From: Actinomycetes bacterium
GTDB taxonomy: Bacteria > Actinomycetota > Actinomycetes > S36-B12 > UBA10799
Length of the DNA stretch: 64,000 bases
Direction: 5' to 3'
Assembly: GCA_029779995.1 (NCBI GenBank)
Contig: JAKOZM010000107.1
Span: 3,907 to 67,906 of the forward strand
Shown: positions 35,707 to 43,252 of the stretch, piece by piece
How the letters are laid out: every line of letters starts with the position of its first letter
How positions within the stretch are numbered: the stretch's first letter is position 1
Translations under genes and position numbers: made by a program
The notes under the pieces: generated by a model
The model's input: only the letters and a program-made list of their open reading frames with translations
Database searches by the model: none
Told to the model about the DNA's origin: nothing

Positions 35707-36855
35707 ATGCATCGCCGCAGGGCAACACAAACCATCCTGGCCGCGCTGTTCCCGGTGCTCCTGGCCAGCACATCTTTTAGCTGGGCGGACAGTTCAACGC
35801 ACACGACAAGGGAAATGCACGTCTACAACTACCCGCTCTGGGTCTCCTACAACGGCACCGCCTACACCATCGACAATCTCGGCGGACCGCCCTCGACGGC
35901 GGTCAACGGTGAATCCACACGCGACGGCAGCATCCGCAATCAGTCCAGTCAGCCAGTGACTCTGCCCACGAATGTTCTGACCCTGAGCGGACCCGACGCG
36001 ACACAATTCCAGATCCGCAATGACACGTGCTCAGGTATCGAACTGCCACCCGGCGGATACTGCGACTTCACCTTTGTCTTCAAGCCCACGTCTGCGGGGA
36101 CCAAGGCTGTCACGTTGGTTGTCGCGGCTGCCGGCGGGGCAACTGAAGCCGCAAAGGTCATCACGTCGGTGGCTGTTGCCTCAGGAATCAACGCGGCCCT
36201 CACTTACGATCCGGGGCTCGTCACGATACCGGGCACGGCCGTCTTCTCCCTACAGATTCAGAGCACCGGCCAGGCGCCTCTCGATGTGAAGACCATCGAG
36301 GTCACTGGCACTTACGCCAGTGACTACTTAGTCGATGACGCGATGCCACCTCACGGCATTCACTGCCTGGGCAAGTTGCCTCAATTGCCAGGCGGGGCAA
36401 CGTCCTGCCTCCAGAACATATTCTTCACCCCGCAAGGCCCAGGGGACAGACCAGCAGTGGTCGAAATCACGAGTAGCGCCACTGACACTCCTGTGCAGGT
36501 GCCGATCACAGGCCAGGGACGTGAAAACGAAATCGTCGTAACAGCTGACACCAGCGGGATCACCGCGTCGTGGCAGACCGTTAGCGGTGCCGATGGCTAC
36601 GTCGCTGAGGCGACAGTCACACCACCGGCGGCTGCCAGCAGCGTCCAAGCGGCAAAGAAGCAGCCCAAAAGCAAGAAGCGCCCGAAGGCCAAGAAGCGGA
36701 GCATCAAAGTCACCGCGAATAAGGCCACCCTTGCGATGAAGATCGCTCCGAAATCCAAATACCGGGTATGCATGAATGCGTTCGCACCGAACATGCGCAC
36801 TGTCCTGGTGTGCAAGTCGGGCAAGGTCAAGGCCAAGCGCAAACGCAACTCCTGA
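35707..36855 (+). CDS. secreted choice-of-anchor-D-like protein with Lys-rich tail
   Basis: A 382-residue exported protein. A signal peptide (RRRATQTILAALFPVLLASTSFSWA) is followed by an Ig-like HYDIN/choice-of-anchor repeat (VLTLSGPDATQFQIRNDTCSG, LPPGGYCDFTFVFKPTSAGTKAV), a second related repeat (VFSLQIQSTGQAPLDVKTIEV), a short FnIII-like part and a strongly basic segment (AAKKQPKSKKRPKAKK). It probably acts at the cell surface. It is unusual cargo among defence genes and resembles the host's own secreted proteins (for example the RCC1 protein at 45.2 kb) in style. Confidence 0.72.
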   Translation: MHRRRATQTILAALFPVLLASTSFSWADSSTHTTREMHVYNYPLWVSYNGTAYTIDNLGGPPSTAVNGESTRDGSIRNQSSQPVTLPTNVLTLSGPDATQFQIRNDTCSGIELPPGGYCDFTFVFKPTSAGTKAVTLVVAAAGGATEAAKVITSVAVASGINAALTYDPGLVTIPGTAVFSLQIQSTGQAPLDVKTIEVTGTYASDYLVDDAMPPHGIHCLGKLPQLPGGATSCLQNIFFTPQGPGDRPAVVEITSSATDTPVQVPITGQGRENEIVVTADTSGITASWQTVSGADGYVAEATVTPPAAASSVQAAKKQPKSKKRPKAKKRSIKVTANKATLAMKIAPKSKYRVCMNAFAPNMRTVLVCKSGKVKAKRKRNS

Positions 36856-37494
36856 ACCGCAATGGCCGGAGCGAGTTCCAGCCGTGCATTCCTCCCCGTC
36901 GACAAGCGGGGCGCCGCCGACGCGATGGGGCTGGCGGCCTGAGGGAGCTCGTCGACGCGGGCTGCGCACCATACGCACGCGAGGCACGCAACCTGGACCA
37001 GCAACTGGGCATAGGCCTCGATCTACTCGTTCAGGCCCTCAGCGGCGGGTTGGCGGAGCACGGGCAGCCCAGTCGTCTCCCACAGGGGAGATCTGCACAA
37101 CATCTCAAGAACCTCGCATCACACCCACCGGAACGATCACCGAATACTCCACTCGGTCCCTGACGCTCCCAGCCGCCGCTGAGGTCAAGCGCGGCGCGGC
37201 CAGCCGCTGGGGCCCACGAGGCCACCCGAATGCGGCTCCCTGCCACCCACGACACCCAGGAGGGCAACCCATCAAGCCGTACGAGTAAGTGGCCCAGGCC
37301 CGGGAAGCAGCCAAGTCACAGATCACGACTTGGGACACATCGGTTCAGAACACCGCGCGGGAAGCAGGAGCGCCAGTCAGCCGCCCTTCACTTCCCTTCA
37401 CTTCGTCGCGGCCTGGGGTTGTTCGGCTGCCAAACCCGGCGGGTTGTTCGGCTGCCAAACCCGGCATGGATCCAGCGGGCAGGCTGATGTTTCC
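36856..37494. other. gene-poor stretch before the TerS-like gene
   Basis: About 640 bp. Several short overlapping frames run through it in different phases, none with a recognisable domain or start signal. This is what decayed coding DNA would look like. It ends with a tandem 25-bp repeat, listed separately. Confidence 0.45.
37416..37465. repeat. perfect tandem 25-bp repeat, two copies
   Basis: The unit GGGTTGTTCGGCTGCC followed by AAACCCGGC occurs twice back to back without mismatch. Each unit also contains a short inverted pair (GGGTT and AACCC). It could be a pair of protein-binding sites, a minimal iteron or a recent slippage duplication. Confidence 0.9.
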
Positions 37495-37899
37495 TCATTG
37501 CGTATCCTTCCGCCCTTGTTCTGCCTTCCACGCCGCCGATTCGGCCGGACTCATCACCACCGTCTGCGCACCCTGACCGAAGCCCTGCTTGTCCAGCCCG
37601 AGCAGCCGGCTGCGCGTTTCGATGATCTTCAGCACCATGCCGGCAGCCTTCACGTCACCGTTCATGGCCTTCTCCCAGAGCGGCACCTGAAGCGCGTCCA
37701 GGCGCGCCAACTCGAGCGCCCGGTGGTCTCCCACCGCCTCGGCCTCGTTGTGCTCAATGGCCTTCCAGAATGCCTTGTAGGCACCGCTGCGGTTGGCGTA
37801 GCCGGCCTGCTTGGCCGCGACCTCGTACGTGGCTCCTTGTGCGACGGCTTCGACGACTTTGGCGCGTTTGACAGCCGCGATGGCTTGAGCTGTAGCCAT
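37495..37899 (-). CDS. terminase-small-subunit-like protein
   Basis: A 134-residue protein. Its N-terminal helix-turn-helix (AAVKRAKVVEAVAQGATYEVAAKQAGYANRSGAYKAFWKAI) resembles the homeodomain-like DNA-binding part of phage terminase small subunits. Its C-terminal ALELARLDALQVPLWEKAMNGDVKAAGMVLKIIETRSRLLGLD follows the pattern typical of actinophage TerS-like proteins. No large terminase, portal or capsid gene is in the window. A lone TerS is a known trait of phage satellites, which use it to redirect packaging. Alternative: a generic HTH regulator. Confidence 0.66.
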   Translation of the reverse strand: MATAQAIAAVKRAKVVEAVAQGATYEVAAKQAGYANRSGAYKAFWKAIEHNEAEAVGDHRALELARLDALQVPLWEKAMNGDVKAAGMVLKIIETRSRLLGLDKQGFGQGAQTVVMSPAESAAWKAEQGRKDTQ

Positions 37900-37949
37900 G
37901 TGACACCTCCTGATTCATTGTCACATCGCATGGACGGCCACGGCCACCC

Positions 37950-39212
37950 TCACGGCGAGAGCGGGTCGATGCTGTCCGCATACTCCAGAGCCCACTCAAC
38001 GTGGGCTGTCACCTCGGCACCGGAACGGTTCATGGCAAGTGCGCGGCAGTATCCTCGGATGTCTTGCGCCTGCCGCCACCTGGCAACCTCGTCGTTGAGC
38101 CCCTCGCGACGCTGCCGATCTTCCTCTTCGCGCCGTTTTCGTTCGGCCTCCTCAGCCGCGCGTCGTTCCCGGATCAGCTCCTCCTCGCGCTGGATCTGCG
38201 CACGGACGAGGGCTTTGGCGTCGGCGATCGCGAAGTGCAGCAGCGGCTCGTGCAGCTTGTCTTCGACACGTCGTTTGCTGGTGTCGGACCACGTCCGGTC
38301 ACGGCCGTGCGTCGTCGTCAGCGTCAGCCTGATTCGGTCGGTCGCTACGACATCGACACGGTTCCAACTGCCCTCGGGGGCGGGGACCTGCTCCAGGACG
38401 TGGTGCGTGCGCAGACCCCGTCTGACGTTGGGTGTCTCGATGAGCAGGTCCCCGCGGGGTTGCCGGTCAGTCCACGTCCGGTAGCGACCGGTGTCGACGG
38501 GTACTGCTCGCACGGTGTATCCGCGCGCCTCAGCGGCGCGCGCCAGCGAGTTCAGCATCAGCAGGACCCGCCTGGTCCAGGTGCCGCGCGCGATCTCGGA
38601 CAGTCCCCGGTCACGCAGTTCCCTGACTGCGGGGTGGAAGCGGCCCACGCGTTCGGGTACCGCCAGCGGCTTCTCCCAGCTCGGCTCCCAGCCACGCAGC
38701 TCAACGAGGCTGACGCATGTGCCGCGATCCCGGACGTAGAACGAGTCCAGCCGGGTACCCGCCGGCGTCTTGCGGAAGCGGTTCGCTGCGAGCACCAGCT
38801 GGTCCACGTCGGTGTAGTTGGCGAGGTCCTTGCCGAATAGGACACCGCCGGCAGCCATCACACTGGCAACCAGCGACTCGGTCGGGGCCTTCGGCTTCGG
38901 CCGCGGCGGGGCCGCCTTGCGTGTGTCCACCTTCTCCTGACGCTCGGGCCGGATCGCCGCGTACTGTGCGACGGGATCGGCGTCGGCCGGGACTGGGAAG
39001 CGCTGATTCTCCAGATAGAAGCGGTCGGTGTCAGTGAGCTTGGCTGACCATTTCCCGTTGCGGCGGCGCACGGTGATCAGTCCTCTGTTCGACAGGGCGC
39101 GGGCGCTGATCTTGTGGCCGTGATCGTCCTCATCAAACACACCGTCCGGGCAGCCGTCCGCCACCCACGAGAGCACGAACCATTGCTGATCGTTGAGATG
39201 CCTGCGCGTCAT
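37950..39212 (-). CDS. hypothetical protein with charged coiled coil
   Basis: About 420 residues, no recognised family. The N-terminus (QQWFVLSWVADGCPDG, ISARALSNRGLITVRRRNGKWSAKLTDTDRFYLE) looks like a winged-helix DNA-binding domain with a beta wing. A Lys/Pro linker follows, then an alpha-beta middle region, then a highly charged helix (EELIRERRAAEEAERKRREEEDRQRR). It is upstream of, and probably co-transcribed with, the TerS-like gene. A GTG at 39263 would add 17 residues. A regulatory or DNA-handling role in the element is plausible. Confidence 0.66.
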   Translation of the reverse strand: MTRRHLNDQQWFVLSWVADGCPDGVFDEDDHGHKISARALSNRGLITVRRRNGKWSAKLTDTDRFYLENQRFPVPADADPVAQYAAIRPERQEKVDTRKAAPPRPKPKAPTESLVASVMAAGGVLFGKDLANYTDVDQLVLAANRFRKTPAGTRLDSFYVRDRGTCVSLVELRGWEPSWEKPLAVPERVGRFHPAVRELRDRGLSEIARGTWTRRVLLMLNSLARAAEARGYTVRAVPVDTGRYRTWTDRQPRGDLLIETPNVRRGLRTHHVLEQVPAPEGSWNRVDVVATDRIRLTLTTTHGRDRTWSDTSKRRVEDKLHEPLLHFAIADAKALVRAQIQREEELIRERRAAEEAERKRREEEDRQRREGLNDEVARWRQAQDIRGYCRALAMNRSGAEVTAHVEWALEYADSIDPLSP

Positions 39213-39288
39213 GACGACCACGGTGGCACCACCGCCGGACGGTCGTAGCGCCCCGGCCCACACCAGGTCGGCTCTGCGGAGTTGGCGA

Positions 39289-39816
39289 CTACCTCGACAA
39301 CTCCGGGCACCCGGGTGACCCGTTCACACCGGCTTGAGCCTTCGGGGGAAGCTTTGCAAGCCGAGCCCGGATGAAGGTCTCCTTGGCGGCTCCAGGAACC
39401 GGACGAGTGCGAAACTCAGACACATCGATGTTCAGATGCGCCTTGGCGCCTTTCTGCTTCCCCCAGCAGATCCCGCCGGACCAGTAGCCGCCCACTTTGG
39501 ACCAGGAGAAGGCCACGAAGGCAGTTGCGCCGGGAACAGTCAGACCCGCGGGATGAACAACTTCGAGACTGGTTGTGCGAGTCAGTTTCCGAGGAATCAC
39601 CAGCTTCGTCTCCCCGTCCGCGACAGGCGCCGTCACCGCGACCTTGCGCCACGCATGTTCCCAGGTACGACCGTCGTGTGCGATGAAGGTGCAGCCCTCG
39701 CAACCACTGACGGACATCGTGACGGTCGTCACCGGACTCGCCGAGGCCGGCGTGACGCCGGCCAGTCCCACCAACAACATGCCTGACACCGTCGAACTTG
39801 CCAGCCTCAACACCAT
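39289..39816 (-). CDS. small secreted protein
   Basis: A 175-residue exported protein. A signal peptide (RLASSTVSGMLLVGLAGVTPASA) precedes a mature domain of about 150 residues with paired cysteines (SGCEGC near the N-terminus, others at GGICWG and SPGCPE), suggesting disulfides. TWEHAWRKVAVTAPVADGETKLVIP suggests a beta-sandwich. The ribosome site GAGGGGG lies 8 nt before the ATG. No family is recognised. It may be host-derived cargo. Confidence 0.66.
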   Translation of the reverse strand: MVLRLASSTVSGMLLVGLAGVTPASASPVTTVTMSVSGCEGCTFIAHDGRTWEHAWRKVAVTAPVADGETKLVIPRKLTRTTSLEVVHPAGLTVPGATAFVAFSWSKVGGYWSGGICWGKQKGAKAHLNIDVSEFRTRPVPGAAKETFIRARLAKLPPKAQAGVNGSPGCPELSR

Positions 39817-40049
39817 GTGATTGACCCCCTCGATCAGGCAGAGAAGACAGGGTTTCCTGGATCTCCCTCCGCGACGTCAACGTTACGCCCGAGCCAAGAT
39901 CGCCCTCCCACCTGGCGACCAGAGGCCCACATCGAGGCTGGGCACAGACAACCAAACCCAACTCTGCATATCCCTCCTCGGCCCCGGGCAATCCGTGGTC
40001 TGGGAACGGTTAACGCGACCCCCCGACCGGTACTCGACATGCTTGAGAC

Positions 40050-40886
40050 ATGGCGAATCTTCGAGAAGAGATGCAGTGCTCAGAGCCCTACTGGCAGTTC
40101 AACAGGGAAGAGCGCAACCGCACGGCATTGCTCTACCACGCGCTGCTGACGGGGCAGAACCTCTGGCGGTTCTTGCACGCGCTGCACGCGCAAGACATCA
40201 TTCCCCGCCATTGGGGTCCCACAGAAGCGAGGGACGTCTCGATGTACGTGGAGTACGCGCTGCCGCGAGACCTGTGGGCCCGACAGGCCACGCTGGGTGA
40301 CAAAGACACGGTCAACGCCCAGCGCCGCCTAGCCGTGCTCGATCTCCTGGAGCCAGCCAACCGGGACCAGCTCGAGAGGGCCTCCATCAAGGCCTGGAAT
40401 GCGCACTTCGGGGCAGATCCCGCCTCCGATAAGTGGATTCAGTTCCCTGGACGGTGGCAGGTGACCAAGCTCAACTCGACAATCGACGGCGACGAGGAGT
40501 TCCTCAAGACCTGCAAGTTCAAATGGGCCTTCAATATCAAGCCCGACCTCGTGATCCATCTGAATGCCGACCGGGCGATCGTGATCGAGGCTAAGTACGA
40601 CTCAGGCGAGTCTGCCTATCCTCCCTCGGGCGCAACGCGCGACATCATCATCCAGCGAGGCGGACAGCCAATCGGGCAGACCGAAGTCCAGGAGTACCTC
40701 TTCAGGGAACTCCTTGGTATCGACGCCGTTCATGTGCATCTCTCCAAGAAGGCCACAAACATGAGCGGCAAAGGTCACGCAATGACCTGGCAACAAGCCT
40801 TCGCCCCCATCAGTGACCAAGCTAAGATGATGCCCTTCGTCAAGGACTCCATCAACGCCATTAGGGACCTGGAGACCATGGATTAG
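40050..40886 (+). CDS. PD-(D/E)XK nuclease-like protein near the right attachment site
   Basis: A 278-residue protein. The nuclease-like core is NIKPDLVIHLNADRAIVIEAKYDSGE: PD then, 13 residues later, E-A-K, the classic metal-binding pattern. GQTEVQEYLFRELLG gives the following helix with Gln. The N-terminal 150 residues are helical (REERNRTALLYHALLTGQNLWRFLHALHAQDIIPRHWG) and unrecognised. Its place among restriction genes suggests an anti-phage nuclease, but the target is unknown. An internal ATG at 40071 is an alternative start. Confidence 0.72.
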   Translation: MANLREEMQCSEPYWQFNREERNRTALLYHALLTGQNLWRFLHALHAQDIIPRHWGPTEARDVSMYVEYALPRDLWARQATLGDKDTVNAQRRLAVLDLLEPANRDQLERASIKAWNAHFGADPASDKWIQFPGRWQVTKLNSTIDGDEEFLKTCKFKWAFNIKPDLVIHLNADRAIVIEAKYDSGESAYPPSGATRDIIIQRGGQPIGQTEVQEYLFRELLGIDAVHVHLSKKATNMSGKGHAMTWQQAFAPISDQAKMMPFVKDSINAIRDLETMD

Positions 40887-40957
40887 TCGCCTCAGATCGG
40901 CGTTCCGGGCGCCCAGAGACTCAGCGACCGCGTCCAGCACTGCGACACAATCGCAAG

Positions 40958-41605
40958 GTGACACACATCGCGGGCACTCCGATTGACCTCAGCGGCCTTA
41001 TGGCCCAACTGGCCATGGATCGTCCGGCCTTTCACTCCGAGGCCGACTTCCAGCACACCTTCGCCTGGGCGATCTGCACAGCGGACCCGCGGCTCAGAGC
41101 CCGGCTGGAGATCCAGTTGCCCGCAAACGAACACCTCGACCTCCTCCTCACCAATGCCAACACCGACCAGAAGACCGCGATCGAATTCAAGTACCCAAGG
41201 GCCTCCTGGACATGGAATTCCCAAAGCGAAGCGTTCAACCTGCGCGCGCACGGCGCCACCGACCTCGTCGGCTACGACACGCTCAAGGACCTCCAACGTC
41301 TTGAATCGCTCGTGGACGCGGGAACCGTTCAGAACGGCATGCTGATCATGCTGACCAACGAGCCTGCCTACTGGAAGAAGCCCGCTTCCACCCTGCCCAC
41401 GAACGCCGACGCCTTCCGCATCAATGACGGAATCACCATCAGCGGGACACGCGATTGGGGCCCCAAGACCGGCGATGGAACGAAGAGAGGACGAGCCCGG
41501 CCAATTGAACTCCGAGGCAGCTACGACATCACTTGGCAGGACTACGCCGAACTACCTGGGAGCAAGGGACGCTTCCGCTGGTTCGCCATCGAAGTCAACC
41601 ATTGA
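40958..41605 (+). CDS. second PD-(D/E)XK nuclease-like protein
   Basis: A 215-residue protein from a GTG start. PAFHSEADFQHTFAWAI supplies the leading Glu helix, HLDLLLTN the metal-binding Asp, and TAIEFKYPR the E-x-K. VGYDTLKDLQRLESL and GMLIMLTNEPAYW extend the fold. This is a compact nuclease-like protein, close to the size of a single-domain restriction enzyme. It is 72 bp downstream of the first nuclease-like gene and the last gene before the attachment repeat, so the pair may be one two-gene system. No methyltransferase partner is present. Confidence 0.68.
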   Translation: MTHIAGTPIDLSGLMAQLAMDRPAFHSEADFQHTFAWAICTADPRLRARLEIQLPANEHLDLLLTNANTDQKTAIEFKYPRASWTWNSQSEAFNLRAHGATDLVGYDTLKDLQRLESLVDAGTVQNGMLIMLTNEPAYWKKPASTLPTNADAFRINDGITISGTRDWGPKTGDGTKRGRARPIELRGSYDITWQDYAELPGSKGRFRWFAIEVNH

Positions 41606-41633
41606 CGGGCGCTCGTAGACCCGGCTTCGCAGG

Positions 41634-41843
41634 GAAACCAAGATCACGAATTCGCCGGAATATCTTGTCGCACAGCGCACCCCTCTCCCCCTCACAACGC
41701 ACACCGTTACCCCGTGAACACTCCGAAGATGCCCGGCGAACCGAAGCGGGTGCAGCCGAGCCGGAATACCGATCTGACTAGGGGAAATGCTGGAAAGGGT
41801 GGGCTGGACCGTGCGGAGGATTGACGCACAGCGCAAGCTCGCC
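41634..41843. repeat. putative attR: direct-repeat copy B
   Basis: The core 41722-41790 equals 8998-9066 with one synonymous mismatch, and the 22-bp tail at 41822-41843 also matches copy A. Read in frame, it encodes PKMPGEPKRVQPSRNTDLTRGNAG and then GKGGLDRAED, a Prim-PolC C-terminus. The left part (41634-41721, including ATTCGCCGGAATATCT) is shared with copies C and D but not A, so it is element-derived. Confidence 0.8.
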
Positions 41844-42034
41844 GGAATACCTTCCGTCGCTCGCGCATGATGCCCTTGGAGATCGCCGTCGGGTCGGTCT
41901 TCTCACCGCGTCAAACGTCCTCTTGACAAAATGAGAAATCCCTTTGAGACGTGGAGGCACTTGCCGCCGAAAGGGTGCTGGAGTTGGGTGATGTCATCAG
42001 CCACGTCCGGACTGGAGTACGACCGCAGCCCTGC

Positions 42035-42406
42035 CTACTCTCCGATGAAGGGCAGTACCCGCACCCGCTGTCGACCCGGCTCTAGCGTGATCAAGGCTCC
42101 TGATTCCAGCTCGCTGGCCATCTGCGCGACGGTTGAGATCAGCATCGGCGCCAACGCCTCAGGCCGCAGATCACCACCGCGAAGCTGGACGACGCTCGGG
42201 CCGGCGGCGCCCGATGAGGCCAGCATGGAACCGAAGTCCAGGTCATTGGTCAAAACGACAGCGTCGCGGTGCCTGGCAGTCTGCATGATCACCACGTCGG
42301 CATCCGTTGCTTCACCGATTTCCGACCAATGCTCGGCATCCAACCCGGCGTCGCGCAGCCAATCAGCCCAGCGTGGAGAAAGGTTCATGTCAACGATGAA
42401 CCTCAT
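42035..42406 (-). CDS. DUF5615 PIN-like toxin
   Basis: A 123-residue PIN-like nuclease of the DUF5615 family. MRFIVDMNLSP carries the first Asp, HWSEIG is the family motif, and AVVLTNDLDFG supplies the later acidic pair. Such proteins are toxins (VapC/Mut7-C-like RNases) paired with DUF433 antitoxins. Its start overlaps the DUF433 stop (ATGA). It lies in the scar between attachment copies B and C. Confidence 0.87.
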   Translation of the reverse strand: MRFIVDMNLSPRWADWLRDAGLDAEHWSEIGEATDADVVIMQTARHRDAVVLTNDLDFGSMLASSGAAGPSVVQLRGGDLRPEALAPMLISTVAQMASELESGALITLEPGRQRVRVLPFIGE

Positions 42407-42633
42407 GCAGTTTCGAGCTCGATCTCCCGCTCCTCGGCCAGCCAGGCGGCGTACCGGAGTGCCTGAAGAACGTCTTCACGCTCAAGGTAGGGGTAGTCGG
42501 ACAGCAGACCGTCGATTGTCACTCCCGAACCGATCTGCCCCACGATCATGCCCACCGTCACCCTCATCCCGCGGATGCAGGGACGCCCGCCCATGACCGC
42601 AGGATCACGGGTGATCCGATCCAACGTCGCCAT
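42403..42633 (-). CDS. DUF433 antitoxin
   Basis: A 76-residue DUF433 protein: ITRDPAVMGGRPCIRGMRVTVGMIVGQIGSG followed by LLSDYPYLEREDVLQALRYAAWLAEERE, the full short family consensus with its HTH-like fold. It neutralises and probably represses the toxin gene it overlaps. Ribosome site GGGAGG lies 6 nt before the ATG. As addiction cargo it may explain why this remnant persists between two attachment-site copies. Confidence 0.88.
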   Translation of the reverse strand: MATLDRITRDPAVMGGRPCIRGMRVTVGMIVGQIGSGVTIDGLLSDYPYLEREDVLQALRYAAWLAEEREIELETA

Positions 42634-42786
42634 GTGAGCCTCCCTTTGGTGTAGCGGTGCAAGTCTACGGCCATGTGCAATTCCCCGGCTGTCCGCGAGA
42701 GCGTTCTGTGAACCTCGTGAGCATAGGCCAGGAATCGCTCCGACCACAATCCGTTAAGTCTTCAAGCAGTGTGCTCCGGCATCGAA

Positions 42787-42929
42787 GAAACCAAGGTCGC
42801 GGATTCGCCGGAATATCTCGTCACACCTCGCACCCCACTCCCCTTCGTGACGCACACGGTTACCCCATGAACACTCCGAAGATGCCCGGCGAGCCGAAAC
42901 GGGTGCAGCCGAGCCGGGCGCGGGACTGA
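42787..42929. repeat. attachment-repeat copy C
   Basis: It shares with copy B the lead-in GAAACCAAG...ATTCGCCGGAATATCT and the stretch ending GAACACTCCGAAG. Then it encodes PKMPGEPKRVQPSRARD and a stop. Two changes from copy A in the shared codons are synonymous (GAG, AAA). After PSR it departs from the other copies, so it represents a different Prim-PolC 3' end. Lower identity suggests an older insertion. Confidence 0.72.
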
Positions 42930-43071
42930 GTCCATGCTGATCGCCGCGCTAGGTGACGTTGTGCAGTTGGGTGGGGTTCGTCGCAGCCTGAGCGTCAACC
43001 AACTACCCGAACGCCATCCAACGCGACGACCCGCGACTACATCGGCATCGCTCGCGCGGGGTGCCACGATG

Positions 43072-43219
43072 ATTCGCCGGAATATCTTGTCGCACAGCGC
43101 ACCCCCCTCCCCCTCACGACGCACACCGTCACCCCGTGAACACTCCGAAGATGCCTGGCGAACCGAAGCGCGTGCAACCGAGCAGGAATACGGATCTGAC
43201 CAGGGGAAATGCTGAATAG
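43072..43219. repeat. attachment-repeat copy D (outermost)
   Basis: It begins with ATTCGCCGGAATATCTTG as in copy B, then encodes PKMPGEPKRVQPSRNTDLTRGNAE and a TAG. Six base changes relative to copy A over 23 codons are all synonymous. It adjoins uninterrupted chromosomal genes, so it is the best candidate for the originally displaced end of Prim-PolC. Confidence 0.75.
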
Positions 43220-43252
43220 GATGGGCGGGGCAAAGCGGAGTACTGACGCCGG

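Larger units (their letters stand above)
8998..41790. mobile_element. integrative element of about 32.7 kb in the 3' end of Prim-PolC
   Basis: The element is bounded by near-identical 69-bp direct repeats and begins with a tyrosine integrase. It holds replication genes (SF3 helicase, family-A polymerase), a type I restriction locus with SIR2, AlbA_2 and DUF262 partners, a second integrase module, a TerS-like gene and PD-(D/E)XK-like genes. Base composition is uneven, with visibly lower GC in the 15.4-18 and 23.1-24.7 kb parts. A second integrase near 30 kb suggests it is composite. No conjugation or capsid genes were recognised, so it may be mobilised by another element or phage. Confidence 0.72.

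Noticed and set aside
36768..37288. Overlapping short frames after the choice-of-anchor protein gene
   Set aside because: Different phases compete, none has a start signal or domain; more likely decayed DNA.
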